Shown: positions 1 to 10,100, counted from the stretch's first letter. The stretch: DNA of 64,000 nucleotides from CADEFQ01 sp050185195 (GCA_050185195.1 JBFWZQ010000003.1:186001-250000), one strand, 5' to 3'. Numbers and translations are program-made. Notes: generated by a model from the sequence alone, not told the origin.

Positions 1-428
1 CCCGGTTCTATCGGCACGACCGCAACTGCCCGATCGCCTACGAGCCCTCGGGTGAGGATTTCCTCTCGGCCTGCCTCGCGGAAGCCGATTTTCTGCGGCG
101 TGTGCTCGCGCCGGCGGAGTTCGCGAAGTGGCTCCGCGATTTCCTGCCCGGCATTCCGCGCACGACGACACCCTGGCTCGCGCCCGGGATCGTCACCGAC
201 CGCTCGGATCCGAAACTCGCGCACATCGACGGACTCAATCTCAGCCGCGCGTGGATGTTGCGCGGTATCGCTCGTGGTCTGCCATCGCGCGACGCTCGGC
301 GCGGCGCCCTGGAAGCTACCGCCACCGCCCATGCCAACGCCGCCCTGCCCGCCGTCACTGGCGAGCATTACGAAGGCGGCCATTGGCTCGGCACCTTCGC
401 GGTGTACCTGTTGACGGAGGAACCATGA
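1..428 (+). CDS. DUF2891 family protein, C-terminal part
   Basis: Only the last 141 codons or so are inside the window; the reading frame is open from base 3 and the 5' end lies upstream. The visible part contains the stretches AYEPSGEDFLSACLAEADFL and GGHWLGTFAVYLLT, which I recognise from the DUF2891 family (cytoplasmic proteins with an alpha-helical toroid-like fold and no firmly established reaction). No signal peptide can be judged because the N-terminus is missing. The stop codon overlaps the start of the next gene (ATGA), so the two are translationally coupled. Family assignment is from memory of the conserved EPSGEDFLSPCLAEA motif; function unknown. Confidence 0.8.
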   Translation, partial: RFYRHDRNCPIAYEPSGEDFLSACLAEADFLRRVLAPAEFAKWLRDFLPGIPRTTTPWLAPGIVTDRSDPKLAHIDGLNLSRAWMLRGIARGLPSRDARRGALEATATAHANAALPAVTGEHYEGGHWLGTFAVYLLTEEP

Positions 429-697
429 CGAAGATCGACATCGAAGAAGGCGCCGTGAGCATCGATGCCGCAGTGATCGCCGCAGGCTTCGGGATCGAGC
501 CCGCCCAGGTCCAGTCGCTGATGAAGGATGGCCGGATCACGAGCGTCTGCGAAAAAGGCGTCGACGAGGATGCCGGCCGGCATCGACTGACATTCCATTT
601 CAACGGCCGAAGCTTTCGCGTGGTGGCCGACGAGACGGGCCAGATCGTCGCAAGCGCCACGGCCGGTCGCACGCGGCGCACGCGGCGCCTGCCGTAA
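425..697 (+). CDS. small DUF6522-like protein
   Basis: This gene encodes 90 aa, starting at an ATG that overlaps the stop of the DUF2891 gene by 4 bases. The protein is soluble, acidic at the N-terminus (TKIDIEEGAVSIDAAVIA) and carries a central GRITSVCEKGVDEDAGRHRL stretch followed by an FHFNGRSFRV strand, the pattern I associate with the DUF6522 family. It ends in an arginine-rich tail. No catalytic motif is apparent and the function is unknown. Coupling to the DUF2891 gene suggests a shared operon that begins upstream of the window. The assignment to DUF6522 is from recall and is less certain than the gene itself. Confidence 0.75.
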   Translation: MTKIDIEEGAVSIDAAVIAAGFGIEPAQVQSLMKDGRITSVCEKGVDEDAGRHRLTFHFNGRSFRVVADETGQIVASATAGRTRRTRRLP

Positions 698-706
698 CAC
701 GGGTGC

Positions 707-1189
707 TTACGGCGCGAGCTGCACCACTTCGTGGCAACGCCCCGCCACGGTCACCTCGTCGCCCGCTGCGGCGCCGATCAGTGCTTCGGCGACCGGTGAC
801 ACCCAACTGATGAGGCCACGCCCGGGGTCCGCCTCGTCTTCTCCGACGATGCGCCAGGCCCGGGTGGTGCCCTCGGCATCGCGCAGCGTCACCAGCACAC
901 CGAAGCGCACCACCTGCGGTTCGGTCGCGGTCGTGACGAGGCGCGCACTCGCCTTGCGCTTCAACCAGTAGCGCAGGTCGCGCTCGATCGCGGCAAGCGC
1001 TGCGGCGTCGTGGCCGGCGGCACCGCTGCGCAGGGTTGCGCGGGCGGTGCTGCGCGCCGCCTCGAGCGCGCGCACTTCGGCTTCGATCTGCGCAAGGCCG
1101 TTTGTCGTGACGAAGTTGGCGTGCGGGCTGATGGCCCGCTCGGGCAGCACGACCTCGCCATCGCCCTCCTTCACGAATGCGCGACTCAT
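707..1189 (-). CDS. GreA/GreB-family elongation factor (divergent)
   Basis: A 160-aa protein beginning MSRAFVKEGDGE, the opening typical of a GreB-like subfamily. Residues about 28-82 should form the N-terminal coiled coil, and residues about 90-158 the FKBP-like C-terminal domain with the signature IVGEDEADPGRGLISWVSP. Canonical GreA/GreB rescue backtracked RNA polymerase by inserting the coiled coil into the secondary channel, with an acidic tip in a GDLxENAEY-like motif. That motif is not visible here: the equivalent stretch is short and reads GHDAAALAAIERDLRYW. It may therefore bind polymerase without stimulating cleavage, or act elsewhere. Its ATG overlaps the stop of the upstream membrane-protein gene by 4 bases. 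Confidence 0.85.
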   Translation of the reverse strand: MSRAFVKEGDGEVVLPERAISPHANFVTTNGLAQIEAEVRALEAARSTARATLRSGAAGHDAAALAAIERDLRYWLKRKASARLVTTATEPQVVRFGVLVTLRDAEGTTRAWRIVGEDEADPGRGLISWVSPVAEALIGAAAGDEVTVAGRCHEVVQLAP

Positions 1190-2223
1190 GACGGATCCGA
1201 CTCCGCTTCGAGGCGCTCGGCGAAGCGCACGCGGCCCGTCGCGCGTGCGTGCGCGATCAGCGCCCGCAGGTCGGTGGGCGCCGCCACGATGGCACCGGGC
1301 ACCGCGGCGCGCGCGCTTTCGAACAATTCGAGGGCCAGCGCAAACCTGCGGGCCGCGACCAGCCGTGCGATGACGAGTCGTGCGACGAGCGCATAGGCGC
1401 GCTCGTCGTTCCAGTCCGCCGCACGCGCGAGGAAGGCGCGCGCATCGGCCTCGAGCCGTGGACCTGCTGCGCCGTCGAGCCAGCGACGCAGCGGTTCGAC
1501 GACGCGCGCCGGTTCGTGGATGCGCGCCGGGACGTAGGCGTCGTCGAGCAGGGCCGCGCGGCGACGTTCCCACTCGCGCTCTTCGCGTTGCGCCGTGCGC
1601 TCCGGACTGACCTGCGGCTCGAAGCCGAGCGCTTCGCGCCGCTCGTAGATCGCCCCGCCGATCAGGCTGAACAGCGACAGCCACAGCCACAGCGCAGCCG
1701 CGATCTTCACGACCTCCCACACCGGCAGGTAGTCGAGGGCCCGGATCGCCGTCGCGAAGAGGAGCGTCGCGACGAGCAGGACGACATACGCACCGCCGAG
1801 CCCACGAATGACCCGCGCGAGGGTCAGCGGGTTCAGCGCCTCGATGGCGCTGCCGGTCACGCCGAGCACAGCGGCCGTCGCGGGCAGCAACAGCAGGACC
1901 ATCGTGCCGATCGCGTAGCCGGGGACTCCGCCCACCCACCACGCGAGCCCGAAGCCCGCGGCGCAGATCGCGAATTGCATGAGCGGGCGCTGCTCGACCG
2001 GATTGACCATCTCGGCCGACAGCACGGGTGGCTCTTCGATGCCCTCGGACGACAGGTCGAGCAGCACGTACGCGTACTTGAAGAGCCAGGAGAGCACGAT
2101 CACCTGCAACGGCAGGCCGAGGATGCCCGCCTGCGACGCCAGCGAGAGCAGCAGCGTCAGGGTCGCGACGAGCAGCAGCCCCGTGGGGCGCGCCGGCCGC
2201 AGGGCATGGCGCAGGAGCTTCAT
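1186..2223 (-). CDS. multipass membrane protein with cytosolic C-terminal domain
   Basis: The product is 345 aa and I do not recognise its family. The first ~210 residues contain about five hydrophobic segments (for example LLLVATLTLLLSLASQAGIL, the MVLLLLPATAAVLGV region and ALWLWLSLFSLIGGAIY). Then come a charged linker (AQREEREWERRRAALL) and a helical C-terminal region with alanine/arginine pairs that could be TPR-like repeats. The ATG at 2223 is chosen because the longer frame to 2292 would add a sequence without hydrophobic character that overlaps the upstream gene's end. It sits 16 bases after the 991-aa DUF11 gene and overlaps the GreA/GreB-family gene, so the three probably form one transcript. 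Confidence 0.8.
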   Translation of the reverse strand: MKLLRHALRPARPTGLLLVATLTLLLSLASQAGILGLPLQVIVLSWLFKYAYVLLDLSSEGIEEPPVLSAEMVNPVEQRPLMQFAICAAGFGLAWWVGGVPGYAIGTMVLLLLPATAAVLGVTGSAIEALNPLTLARVIRGLGGAYVVLLVATLLFATAIRALDYLPVWEVVKIAAALWLWLSLFSLIGGAIYERREALGFEPQVSPERTAQREEREWERRRAALLDDAYVPARIHEPARVVEPLRRWLDGAAGPRLEADARAFLARAADWNDERAYALVARLVIARLVAARRFALALELFESARAAVPGAIVAAPTDLRALIAHARATGRVRFAERLEAESDPS

Positions 2224-2239
2224 GCCCCGATTGTCGCAG

Positions 2240-5215
2240 CTATCGGATGCGCACGCGCAACCGGACGGTGAACGAAGGCTGGCCCGCGCCACCCGCGGCG
2301 TTCATCGTGCCGGACGGCGCGATGCGCACCCCCGTCACCGCCGCGTCGAAGCCCTGCCCGTCTGGCACGGGCGTGTAGTTGTACGGTGCGCCGCCGCCGG
2401 GCTGGCTGGAATAGCTGGCGTCAGTGGCTGCACTGAAAGCGAGGCCGCTCGCGGGCGCGCCGTCGATGAACTCCACCGGCCCACCGCCGCCCGCGGCAAC
2501 GTAGAGCGCGGCATCCGCAGGAACCGGATCGGTGATCACGAGCGAGCTCGCATCGACCGTGCCCGGGCCGGCGTTGCTGACGGCGATCGAATAGCGCACC
2601 ACGGCGCCCGGGATGCGCTTGGGATTGGCAGCGGCATTCACGGGATCGGTCAGCACCTCCGAGACCTTCGCAACCTGCAACGTCGGCAGCGGCAACACGA
2701 CCGCGAAGCCGCCCACGCCCAGGTCCGTCACCGTGCCTTCGGTGCCCTCCGCGGCGGTGACACGCATCGACCAGCCGCCGACCGCGGCCGCCGGCGGCAA
2801 GGCGTAGGCGTACTCATAGGTGCGCGTGTCGGCGCCGGAATCGGCCACCTGCGTCATGGCGACGTTCGCCACCTGCGTCACGCCGTTGGCATCGACGAGG
2901 TCGAGCCGCGCGCCGGCGATGTCGAAGCTGCCGAACGGGTCGCCCACGACCGCGCGCACGTGCACTGTGCTGCCCGGATAGAAGGACGCGGGCGCCGAGC
3001 CGCCGGGCCAGGGCGCATCGAATGCCGTCACGCTGTCGACATTGATCACCGTGCTGCTGTCGAATTCCACGCGCGACGGCGAGCCATTGCCGAACGGATG
3101 GATCCGGGTCGTACTGCCGGCCCCCCCTTGCTCGATCGTCAGCGTGAAGGCAGAACCCACGGGAAAAGTCGTCGTCGCAGGCACATTGATGACAAAGGTA
3201 TGCAGGTCACCCGTCGAGGAATTGTTGGGTGGCCGGATCCACTGGGAGGCCGATCCGATCGTGCCGGTGGCCGTGTTCGCAAGCGTCACGGTGAGTGGGC
3301 GCCAACTGCCGCCACCACCGCTACGCGACACCCACAGCTGCACGGGGACATTGCCGGACGACACGGTGAAGGGCCGCTGCAGCACGGGAGCCAGCGACCA
3401 GGTCGCCGAGCCGTTTGCGCCGAAGGTAACGAGCGTCTCGCCTGACGTGGCGGGCACGCGCGACAGGGGTGTGCCCGCGATCCCGCGCAGGTAGAGCGGC
3501 TTCGTGCCGGCCGAGGGAATCTGCGAAGGCGATACGATCACCTGCGGCGCATCCGGCGCGGCGCCGACGCCGAAGGGGTTCGTGACCGTCGCCGTGTTGT
3601 CGATGGGCGTTCCCGGGGAGGTGCCCGCGGGAATCACCACGTCGAAGACGAGGGTCACCGTGCCGTTGGCTGGCAACACGATTCCCGAGACAGCGAGCTG
3701 CGTCGGCGTGGAGCTGTCGATAGCCCCAGGCGGGATGCTGACGACGGACAGTGACGTCGTGTTCGCGGGCAGCGGGTCGGTCACGCGCACCGCGGGCGCC
3801 GCGACGCCCGCCGTCTCGCGCAACGTGATCGTGTAGCGCAGTGTATCGCCCGCGTCCGCTTCGCCACCGTCGAGATCGACGACCGCCTTGGTGGACGTGG
3901 AGAGATCCGATCCAGCAACGACGGTCGGATCGGCGGTCGAATTGTTGGCCGTGACGAGATCGACGCTCGTGCTCGACACCTGCGCGGCATTGGTGACTGC
4001 CGGGATCGCCGCGGCACCGACCGCCACGGTGAGCGCGATGTCAGGCAGCGACTGCCCCGGATCGAGGAACGGCGGATGCGTGCAGGTCACCACCTGCCCC
4101 GATGCACCGCAGGTCCAGCCGGTGCCGACTCCCGACACGAACGTGAGGCCAGCGGGCAGCGTGTCGGTGACCGTCACGATGTTGTCTTCGCGCTGCTGCC
4201 CCGCCGCGTTCGAGACACGCAGCGTATAGGTCCCGTTGGCACCGGCCGCGAAATTGCCGGCGTGGCTCTTCGAGATCGTGAGGTCCACGGTCGGCTCGCT
4301 CGTCGCCGACACGACCTGCGCGAGCAGCAATACGAGGTCGCCGCCCGCCGAAAAGCGCGTGGTGGCCGACGTCTGCCCCGGTGAAAGCAGCGACGAGACG
4401 TCGAAGGTGTCGACGTCGAAACCGTAGCTCGTGGCGTCCCCGATCGAATTGACCGTGCCGTCGTAGGGCTGCGTCGGCGGATCGCTGCCCGGGACCAGGA
4501 TCCCGTCGTCGAGGGCCGTGCCGTTGAAGCGCAGCTCCTCCGACAGGCCATTGAGCGGCGTCGAATTGCCTGGATCGCCTTCCATCGCGACGACCGCGAT
4601 GCGCCCGTCGATATCCGTGGCGGGAACGCGAAAGCCATCCGGGGTGAGATTCAGCGCGCTACCGCGAAACGGTTCGAGGCCATCATAGACATTGATCGCG
4701 CGCAGGCGCTCGGTGGGCGCACCATAGACCACGATGAGCGACCAGCCGGCCGCCACCGCGGAAGTGTCGCAGTGGGGCGCCCCGGTGTTGACGGTGAGGC
4801 CGCTGAACGTGAAGCTGCCATTGCCGCTCACGCGGCTCGTCACGTCCGCAAACCCGCCGAAGTACGGGTAGTTGGTGCCGGCGTTGTTGAAGGTCGCGGT
4901 GAAACTGCGGCTGGCGGCGACCCCGCCCCCGTTCAGCGTGACGTTGCCGTCGACGATATTGCCCGAGCCGCCCCAGTAGAGGTAGGCGGCCACGATCGAC
5001 GCGCCGATTGGAATGCCGGTGAGGGCCGCGGTGCTCGACGCACCCACTGCGCAGGCATTGCCGCCGTTGTCCTGCGTCCGCAAAGTGCCGCCGGTCGCAA
5101 CGAAGTCGATATTGCCGGTGAGGCGCGTGTAACGCGTGATCGGCGTCTGCTGCGCCTGGGCGTAGCCACCGATCGCGAGCACCGCCAGCAGCAGGAATGC
5201 ACGGCCGAGGCGCAT
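2240..5215 (-). CDS. large secreted DUF11-repeat surface protein
   Basis: The protein is 991 aa. Residues 1-21 are a signal peptide (RLGRAFLLLAVLAIGGYAQA, cleavage likely before QQ). Residues about 22-305 form a beta-rich N-terminal region with the landmarks AAYLYWGGSG and WSLIVVYGAP that I cannot assign. DUF11-type Ig-like repeats follow at about 308-430 (VTVTDTLPAGLTFVSG) and 437-565 (VRVTDPLPANTTSL); then a beta-rich middle; then a third DUF11-like unit at about 845-991 containing NPKRIPGAVVRYSIAVSNAG. DUF11 domains occur in large extracellular or cell-wall proteins. No anchor, sortase signal or C-terminal barrel is seen. It is divergent from the other DUF11 genes across a 238-base spacer and may be exported or held on the surface by them (inference). 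Confidence 0.88.
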   Translation of the reverse strand: MRLGRAFLLLAVLAIGGYAQAQQTPITRYTRLTGNIDFVATGGTLRTQDNGGNACAVGASSTAALTGIPIGASIVAAYLYWGGSGNIVDGNVTLNGGGVAASRSFTATFNNAGTNYPYFGGFADVTSRVSGNGSFTFSGLTVNTGAPHCDTSAVAAGWSLIVVYGAPTERLRAINVYDGLEPFRGSALNLTPDGFRVPATDIDGRIAVVAMEGDPGNSTPLNGLSEELRFNGTALDDGILVPGSDPPTQPYDGTVNSIGDATSYGFDVDTFDVSSLLSPGQTSATTRFSAGGDLVLLLAQVVSATSEPTVDLTISKSHAGNFAAGANGTYTLRVSNAAGQQREDNIVTVTDTLPAGLTFVSGVGTGWTCGASGQVVTCTHPPFLDPGQSLPDIALTVAVGAAAIPAVTNAAQVSSTSVDLVTANNSTADPTVVAGSDLSTSTKAVVDLDGGEADAGDTLRYTITLRETAGVAAPAVRVTDPLPANTTSLSVVSIPPGAIDSSTPTQLAVSGIVLPANGTVTLVFDVVIPAGTSPGTPIDNTATVTNPFGVGAAPDAPQVIVSPSQIPSAGTKPLYLRGIAGTPLSRVPATSGETLVTFGANGSATWSLAPVLQRPFTVSSGNVPVQLWVSRSGGGGSWRPLTVTLANTATGTIGSASQWIRPPNNSSTGDLHTFVINVPATTTFPVGSAFTLTIEQGGAGSTTRIHPFGNGSPSRVEFDSSTVINVDSVTAFDAPWPGGSAPASFYPGSTVHVRAVVGDPFGSFDIAGARLDLVDANGVTQVANVAMTQVADSGADTRTYEYAYALPPAAAVGGWSMRVTAAEGTEGTVTDLGVGGFAVVLPLPTLQVAKVSEVLTDPVNAAANPKRIPGAVVRYSIAVSNAGPGTVDASSLVITDPVPADAALYVAAGGGGPVEFIDGAPASGLAFSAATDASYSSQPGGGAPYNYTPVPDGQGFDAAVTGVRIAPSGTMNAAGGAGQPSFTVRLRVRIR

Positions 5216-5453
5216 CGAGCGGTCCCGCCCTCCTTGGTATGGAAGCGAAGCATAGCGCAGGCGCCCGCAGGGCCTGCGCGGACGGAAAGTGACGCCGTCG
5301 GCATTTTACAATTCCTGCGCGTGGACTCCGAGGTGACTTAAGACGCCCGTCACACTCGATCGCCGCGGCCGGCGTCGAAAATGCGGGCACCTCGCCACGG
5401 AAGGCGCCTAGAACGTGTATCGGCCGCTCCAACCAGAACTTTAGGGGATCCCC
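5216..5453. other. divergent intergenic region between two DUF11 transcription units
   Basis: These 238 bases hold no gene. They should carry both divergent promoters for the 991-aa gene (minus) and the 163-aa gene (plus). The plus gene has a purine-rich ribosome-binding site (AGGGGA) 5 bases before its ATG at 5454. An AT-richer patch, gcattttacaattcc near 5302, could supply a minus-strand -10 (TAAAAT), but I found no convincing -35 box. A GC-rich inverted stretch, gcaggcgcccgcagggcctgc at about 5257-5277, may be a leader hairpin for the minus gene. Confidence 0.4.
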
Positions 5454-5945
5454 ATGAACGCCTTGAGCAAGTCGTTTTCATTTGCCGTGCTCGCGCTGCT
5501 GCCGGCGGGCCTCGCGCTCGCGCAGGACAAGGGCTGCATCGAACTGAAGACCACGGCGCAGACCGAACAGGTCACCGTCGGCGCCGACGGCCAGCGCGTC
5601 GTGAAGCTCGTGCCCGCTGCCACCGTCACGCCAGGCACCGAGGTGATCTGGACCGTGACGGCCACCAACGTCTGCGGCAAGCCCGCGGGCGACGTCGCCA
5701 TCGACAGCCCCGTGCCCGATCACATGGTCTTCATTGCCGAATCGGCGATCGCCACCGCCTTTGCGGTCAGCTATTCCGTCGACGGCCAGCGTTACGCAAC
5801 CCCGGACGCCCTGACGGTGCGCGCGGCCGACGGCAGCACGCGCCTCGCGCGCCCCGAAGAGTACCGCCACGTCCGCTACGCGATGCGCGCCGCGCTCGCG
5901 CCGGGCGCGGCCGTGACCGCGCGCTATCGCACGCGCGTCGAGTGA
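5454..5945 (+). CDS. small secreted single-DUF11-domain protein
   Basis: A 163-aa protein with a signal peptide (SFAVLALLPAGLALA, cleavage likely before QDKG) followed by one DUF11-like Ig domain: TEVIWTVTATNVCGKPAGDV, then the strand pair VAIDSPVPDHMVFIAESA. The two cysteines in the mature part (in KGCIEL and TNVCGK) could form a disulfide. It is exported, probably periplasmic or surface-exposed. It is first of three plus-strand genes: 37 bases separate it from the 373-aa gene. Its small size next to two larger relatives suggests a subunit or pilot rather than a free adhesin (inference). The start is supported by AGGGGA just upstream. Confidence 0.85.
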   Translation: MNALSKSFSFAVLALLPAGLALAQDKGCIELKTTAQTEQVTVGADGQRVVKLVPAATVTPGTEVIWTVTATNVCGKPAGDVAIDSPVPDHMVFIAESAIATAFAVSYSVDGQRYATPDALTVRAADGSTRLARPEEYRHVRYAMRAALAPGAAVTARYRTRVE

Positions 5946-5982
5946 TTTCTCCAGTTCGAGTCGCAACCCAAGGAGTATCGCA

Positions 5983-7104
5983 ATGAATCATGCATGGATG
6001 ACGCGGCGGGCCGGGCTCGCCGTCCTCACCCTCGCCGCGTTTGGCGCGTCGCAGACGGCAGGCGCCGTCGGCACCGCGGCCAATACGACGGTCAGCAACC
6101 AGTCGACCGTGAGCTACAGCGTCGGTGGCGTCGCGCAGGCCCCGATCCCGAGTTCGCCGACCGGCAACACGACGCCGGGCGGCGGGGCGCCGACCACCTT
6201 CGTGGTCGACAACCGCATCGACCTCACCGTGGCGGAAGTGTCGGGCGGCAATACGCCGGTGACTCCCGGCCAGCTGAACCAGGTGACGGGCTTCACCGTC
6301 ACCAATACCGGCAACGCGGCGCAGGGCTACCAGCTCACGCCGACGAACCTCGCCGGCGGCGCGGTGTTCGGCAACACCGACAACACCGACGTGGCGAACC
6401 TGCGGGTCTTCGTCGACGGCAACGCGAACGGCGTCTATGACGCGGGCGTCGACACGGCAACCGCCATCGACACCCTGGCCGCCGACGCCAGTGTCGCCGT
6501 CTTCATCGTCGCCGACGTCCCCGGCACCGTGGCGAACGGCCAGTTCGCCAACGTGCAGCTGAGTGCGCGCGCGGCCGTCGCCGGCACCAACGGCGCGACG
6601 CTCGCCACGGAAACCAGCGGCGCGGATACGCCGGGCAGCGTGGACATCGTGTTCGGCGATGCGGCGCGCGACGCCACGGAAGTGGCCGCCGACCAGTACG
6701 CCGTCTCCTCGGCCGCGCTGTCGGTGCAGAAGACTTCCGCGGTCGTCGACGATCCGTTCAACGGCACGACGAACCCGAAGGCGATCCCGGGCGCACACGT
6801 CGAGTACGCCATCGCGATCTCGAACACGGGCGCCGCGTCGGCCACCGGCTTGCAGATCAACGACCCGCTGCCGGCGAACACGACCTTCCGCACGGCCGGC
6901 TACAACGGCGGCGCGAGCGACGTGTCGATCACCGTGGGCGCGGGCCCCGCGACGTTCTGCGTCGCCGAAGCGGGTGCCGACACGAATGCCGACGGCTGCT
7001 CGCGCACGGCCACCGATCTCGTCGTGGGCGCCCCGGCCCTGACCACCGTGGCCATCGGTGCGGGCAACGCCGTCACCGTACGCTTCCAGGTGACGATCAA
7101 CTGA
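5983..7104 (+). CDS. secreted DUF11-type surface protein
   Basis: The protein is 373 aa with a Sec signal peptide (GLAVLTLAAFGASQTAGA, cleavage near AVG). The mature N-terminal half is rich in Thr, Asn, Gly and Val with a possible calcium loop (DGNANGVYDAGVD, about residues 147-159). The C-terminal ~130 residues are a DUF11 unit containing NPKAIPGAHVEYAIAISNTG and INDPLPANTTF. That unit closely parallels the C-terminal unit of the divergently encoded 991-aa protein, so the two are probably paralogous in part. The gene lies 37 bases after the 163-aa gene, with AGGAG upstream of its ATG, and 2 bases before the 1698-aa barrel gene, so co-expression with the barrel protein is very likely. Confidence 0.87.
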   Translation: MNHAWMTRRAGLAVLTLAAFGASQTAGAVGTAANTTVSNQSTVSYSVGGVAQAPIPSSPTGNTTPGGGAPTTFVVDNRIDLTVAEVSGGNTPVTPGQLNQVTGFTVTNTGNAAQGYQLTPTNLAGGAVFGNTDNTDVANLRVFVDGNANGVYDAGVDTATAIDTLAADASVAVFIVADVPGTVANGQFANVQLSARAAVAGTNGATLATETSGADTPGSVDIVFGDAARDATEVAADQYAVSSAALSVQKTSAVVDDPFNGTTNPKAIPGAHVEYAIAISNTGAASATGLQINDPLPANTTFRTAGYNGGASDVSITVGAGPATFCVAEAGADTNADGCSRTATDLVVGAPALTTVAIGAGNAVTVRFQVTIN

Positions 7105-7106
7105 GA

Positions 7107-10100
7107 ATGCGCGAACCGCGAGGCGATACTCCTGCGACACCCCGGGGCGGGTCGGCGACAAGCCGGCCCGCCCCGGCGGCGTTTTGGCGGCGCCTCGCCG
7201 CACGCGCGGGAACCGTATTCGCCCTCGCGATCCTGGCGGCAAACGCCAACCAGGTCCTTGCACAGACGCCGCCCGGCACGGTGATCCGCAACGTCGCGGC
7301 CGTGGAGTTCCTCGGCGCGGGCGGCGCGACGCAGCGCGTGTTCACGAACGCGGCCGACCTGGTGGTGGTCCCGCCACCGAGCCGCGCCACCCTCACCCTG
7401 CTGCGCGCCGATCCGCAGGCACCGCAGGGCGCAACGGCGCCCACGCAGTGCCTGGGCACGGCCGGCGTGGTCAACCTGCCGCCGCCCGTGCTGTCGAACG
7501 GCACCACGGTCGATCCGTCGCGGCCGCTGGCGCTCGCGGCTACGACCACGATCCATGGCGGTGAGCCGCTGTTCCTGCACCTGCGGGACGCGGACCAGAA
7601 CCTCAATGCCACGGCGATCGACACCGTCGACCTCGACGTCACGGCCAGCGGCGGAGACCGCGAACGGGTACGCCTGTCCGAGTCGGCGCCGGACAGCGGT
7701 GAATTCGTGGGCTACATCCAGACGCGCGCCGCCGCGGCGAACGCCGGTGACTGCGTACTCGAAGTCGAACGCGACGCGACGCTCGCCTCGCGTTATGCCG
7801 ACCGCTTCGACGCCACCGACACGGCGAACGCCCAGGCGCTCGTCGACCCCTTCGGCCTCGTTTTCGATTCCCGCACCGGCGCCGCGGTGAATGGCGCGCG
7901 CGTGCGGCTCGTCACGGCGGGCGGCGCGCCCGCGACGGTGGTCGGCGACGACGGCGTCAGTGCTTATCCGTCCGAAATGGTCACGGGCCAGCCGGTCACC
8001 GATGCCGGCGGCACCGTGTACAACTTCGCCGCCGGCGTCTTCCGGTTCCCGCTCGTCGCAACCGGCAACTACCGGCTCGAAGTGGTGCCGCCGGTCGGCC
8101 ACGCCTTCCCGTCGAACGCCACGGACGCCGAGATCCAGGCGCTGCCGGGCGCCCCGTATGCCATCGGCCCCGGCTCCTACGGCCGGGATTTCGCGGTGCC
8201 CGGGCCCACGCCTTCGAATGTCGACGTGCCGCTCGACCCGTCGGGTAGCGCCCTCTTCGTGCAGAAGGCGACCACGACGACGATCGCCGCCGCGGGCGAT
8301 TTCGTGCAGTACACCGTCAGCGTGCGCAACGTCGGCACGACCGGCGCGTTCACCGGCGTGCAGCTCGTCGACCGCCTGCCACCCGGCGTGCGCTATCGGC
8401 CCGGCTCGACGCGCTTCGGTGACGCGCGCGGTGCCGACCCGTCCGTGGGCGCCGATGGCGGCACGCTCACCTGGCCGATCGGCAGCCTCGCCGCCGGCGC
8501 GACCGCCACGCTGCGCTATGTCGTCGAGATCACCGTCGGCGCGCGCGGCCCCGAACTCGAGAACAGCGCGCAGGCCTTTGCGGACACGGGCGCCGCCTCG
8601 AACGCGGCGCAGGCGGTGATCCAGTTGCGCGAGGAACTCTTTCGCGAGCGCGCGATCGTGATGGGCCGCGTGGTCGCCGGCGACTGCGGCGTGGAGGCGC
8701 GCCAGCTCGCGGGTGTCGCGAACGTGCGCGTGTATCTCGAAGACGGGCGCTACGCGATCACGGACGAGGACGGCAAATACCACTTCGAGGATGTCCTGCC
8801 GGGTTCGCACGTCGTGCAGCTCGACACCGTCACGGTGCCGGACGGTTACGAAGCCGCAGCCTGCGCGGGGCACGCGCGGCATGCCGGCCGCGGGTACTCG
8901 CAGTTCGTCGACCTGCGCGGAGGGGCGCTCTGGCGCGCGGACTTCGTGCTCGCCGCGAAGGCCGGTGCGGCGCCGCTGCCGCAGCGTGCGGCGCCCGGCA
9001 GCGTCGCCGTGCACCTGCCAAAATCGGCGCGCACGACCCGAGCGCCCGCGGCCCGCACCGACCGCGCGACGCTTGCCGGCATGCCGGATTTCACGCTCGA
9101 GGAACTGCAGCCCGGCATCCAGTGGCTGTGGCCGGGCCCCGACTTCAGCGCACCGATCCCGAGCGTGAAGATCGCGATCGCGCATGCCCCGCGCGACAGG
9201 GTGGAACTCGCGCTGAACGGCACTCCGGTCAGCGCGCTCAACTTCGACGGCACGACTGCCAACAACGCGCAGACCGTCGCGATCAGCCGCTGGCGCGGCG
9301 TCGACCTGCGCGAGGGCGAAAATGCCTTCACGGCAACCGTGCGGGCCCCCGACGGCACGGTCCGCGGCACGCTGTCCCGCATCGTGCATTACGCTGGTGG
9401 TGCCGCACGCGCCGAACTCGTGAAGGCCCGCTCGACACTCGTCGCGGACGGCCGCAACCGGCCGGTCATCGCGCTGCGGCTGTACGACGCGTACGGCAAG
9501 CCCGCGCGCCGGGGCACGACCGGCACCTGGCGCGTCGATGCGCCCTATCGCACGTGGTGGGAGGTCGAATCGCTGCGCGACAACCAGCTCGTCTCGGTCG
9601 GTCCGCGCGAGCCGACGTTCGAAGTGGGCGACGACGGCATCGCGCGGCTCGAACTCGAGCCGACCGCGCAGACCGGCAACGCGATCCTGCGCGTGCGGCT
9701 GAACGACCGGCAGACCGAGGAGCTGCGCGTCTGGCTCGAACCCGACGCGCGCGACTGGATACTCGTCGGCCTCGCGGAAGGCTCGGGCGCGTATCGCACG
9801 ATCTCGGGCAACGCAGAGGGCGCGGGCAGCGCCGGCCTCGATGCGGATTTCACCGAGGACGGCCGCGTGGCGTTCTTCGCCAAGGGCCGCATCAAGGGCG
9901 AGTTCCTCCTGACGGTCGCCTACGACTCGGCGCGCGACCCGGCGCTCGCGAAGCGCCGGTTGCTCGGCGTGATCGAGCCGGATCGTTACTACACGCTGTA
10001 TGGCGACACCGCCGACCCGCGCCACGAGGCCGCGAGCGCCGAGAAGCTCTACGTCAAGCTCGAGCGGCGCCAGTTCATGGCGCTGTTCGGCGATTTCGAA

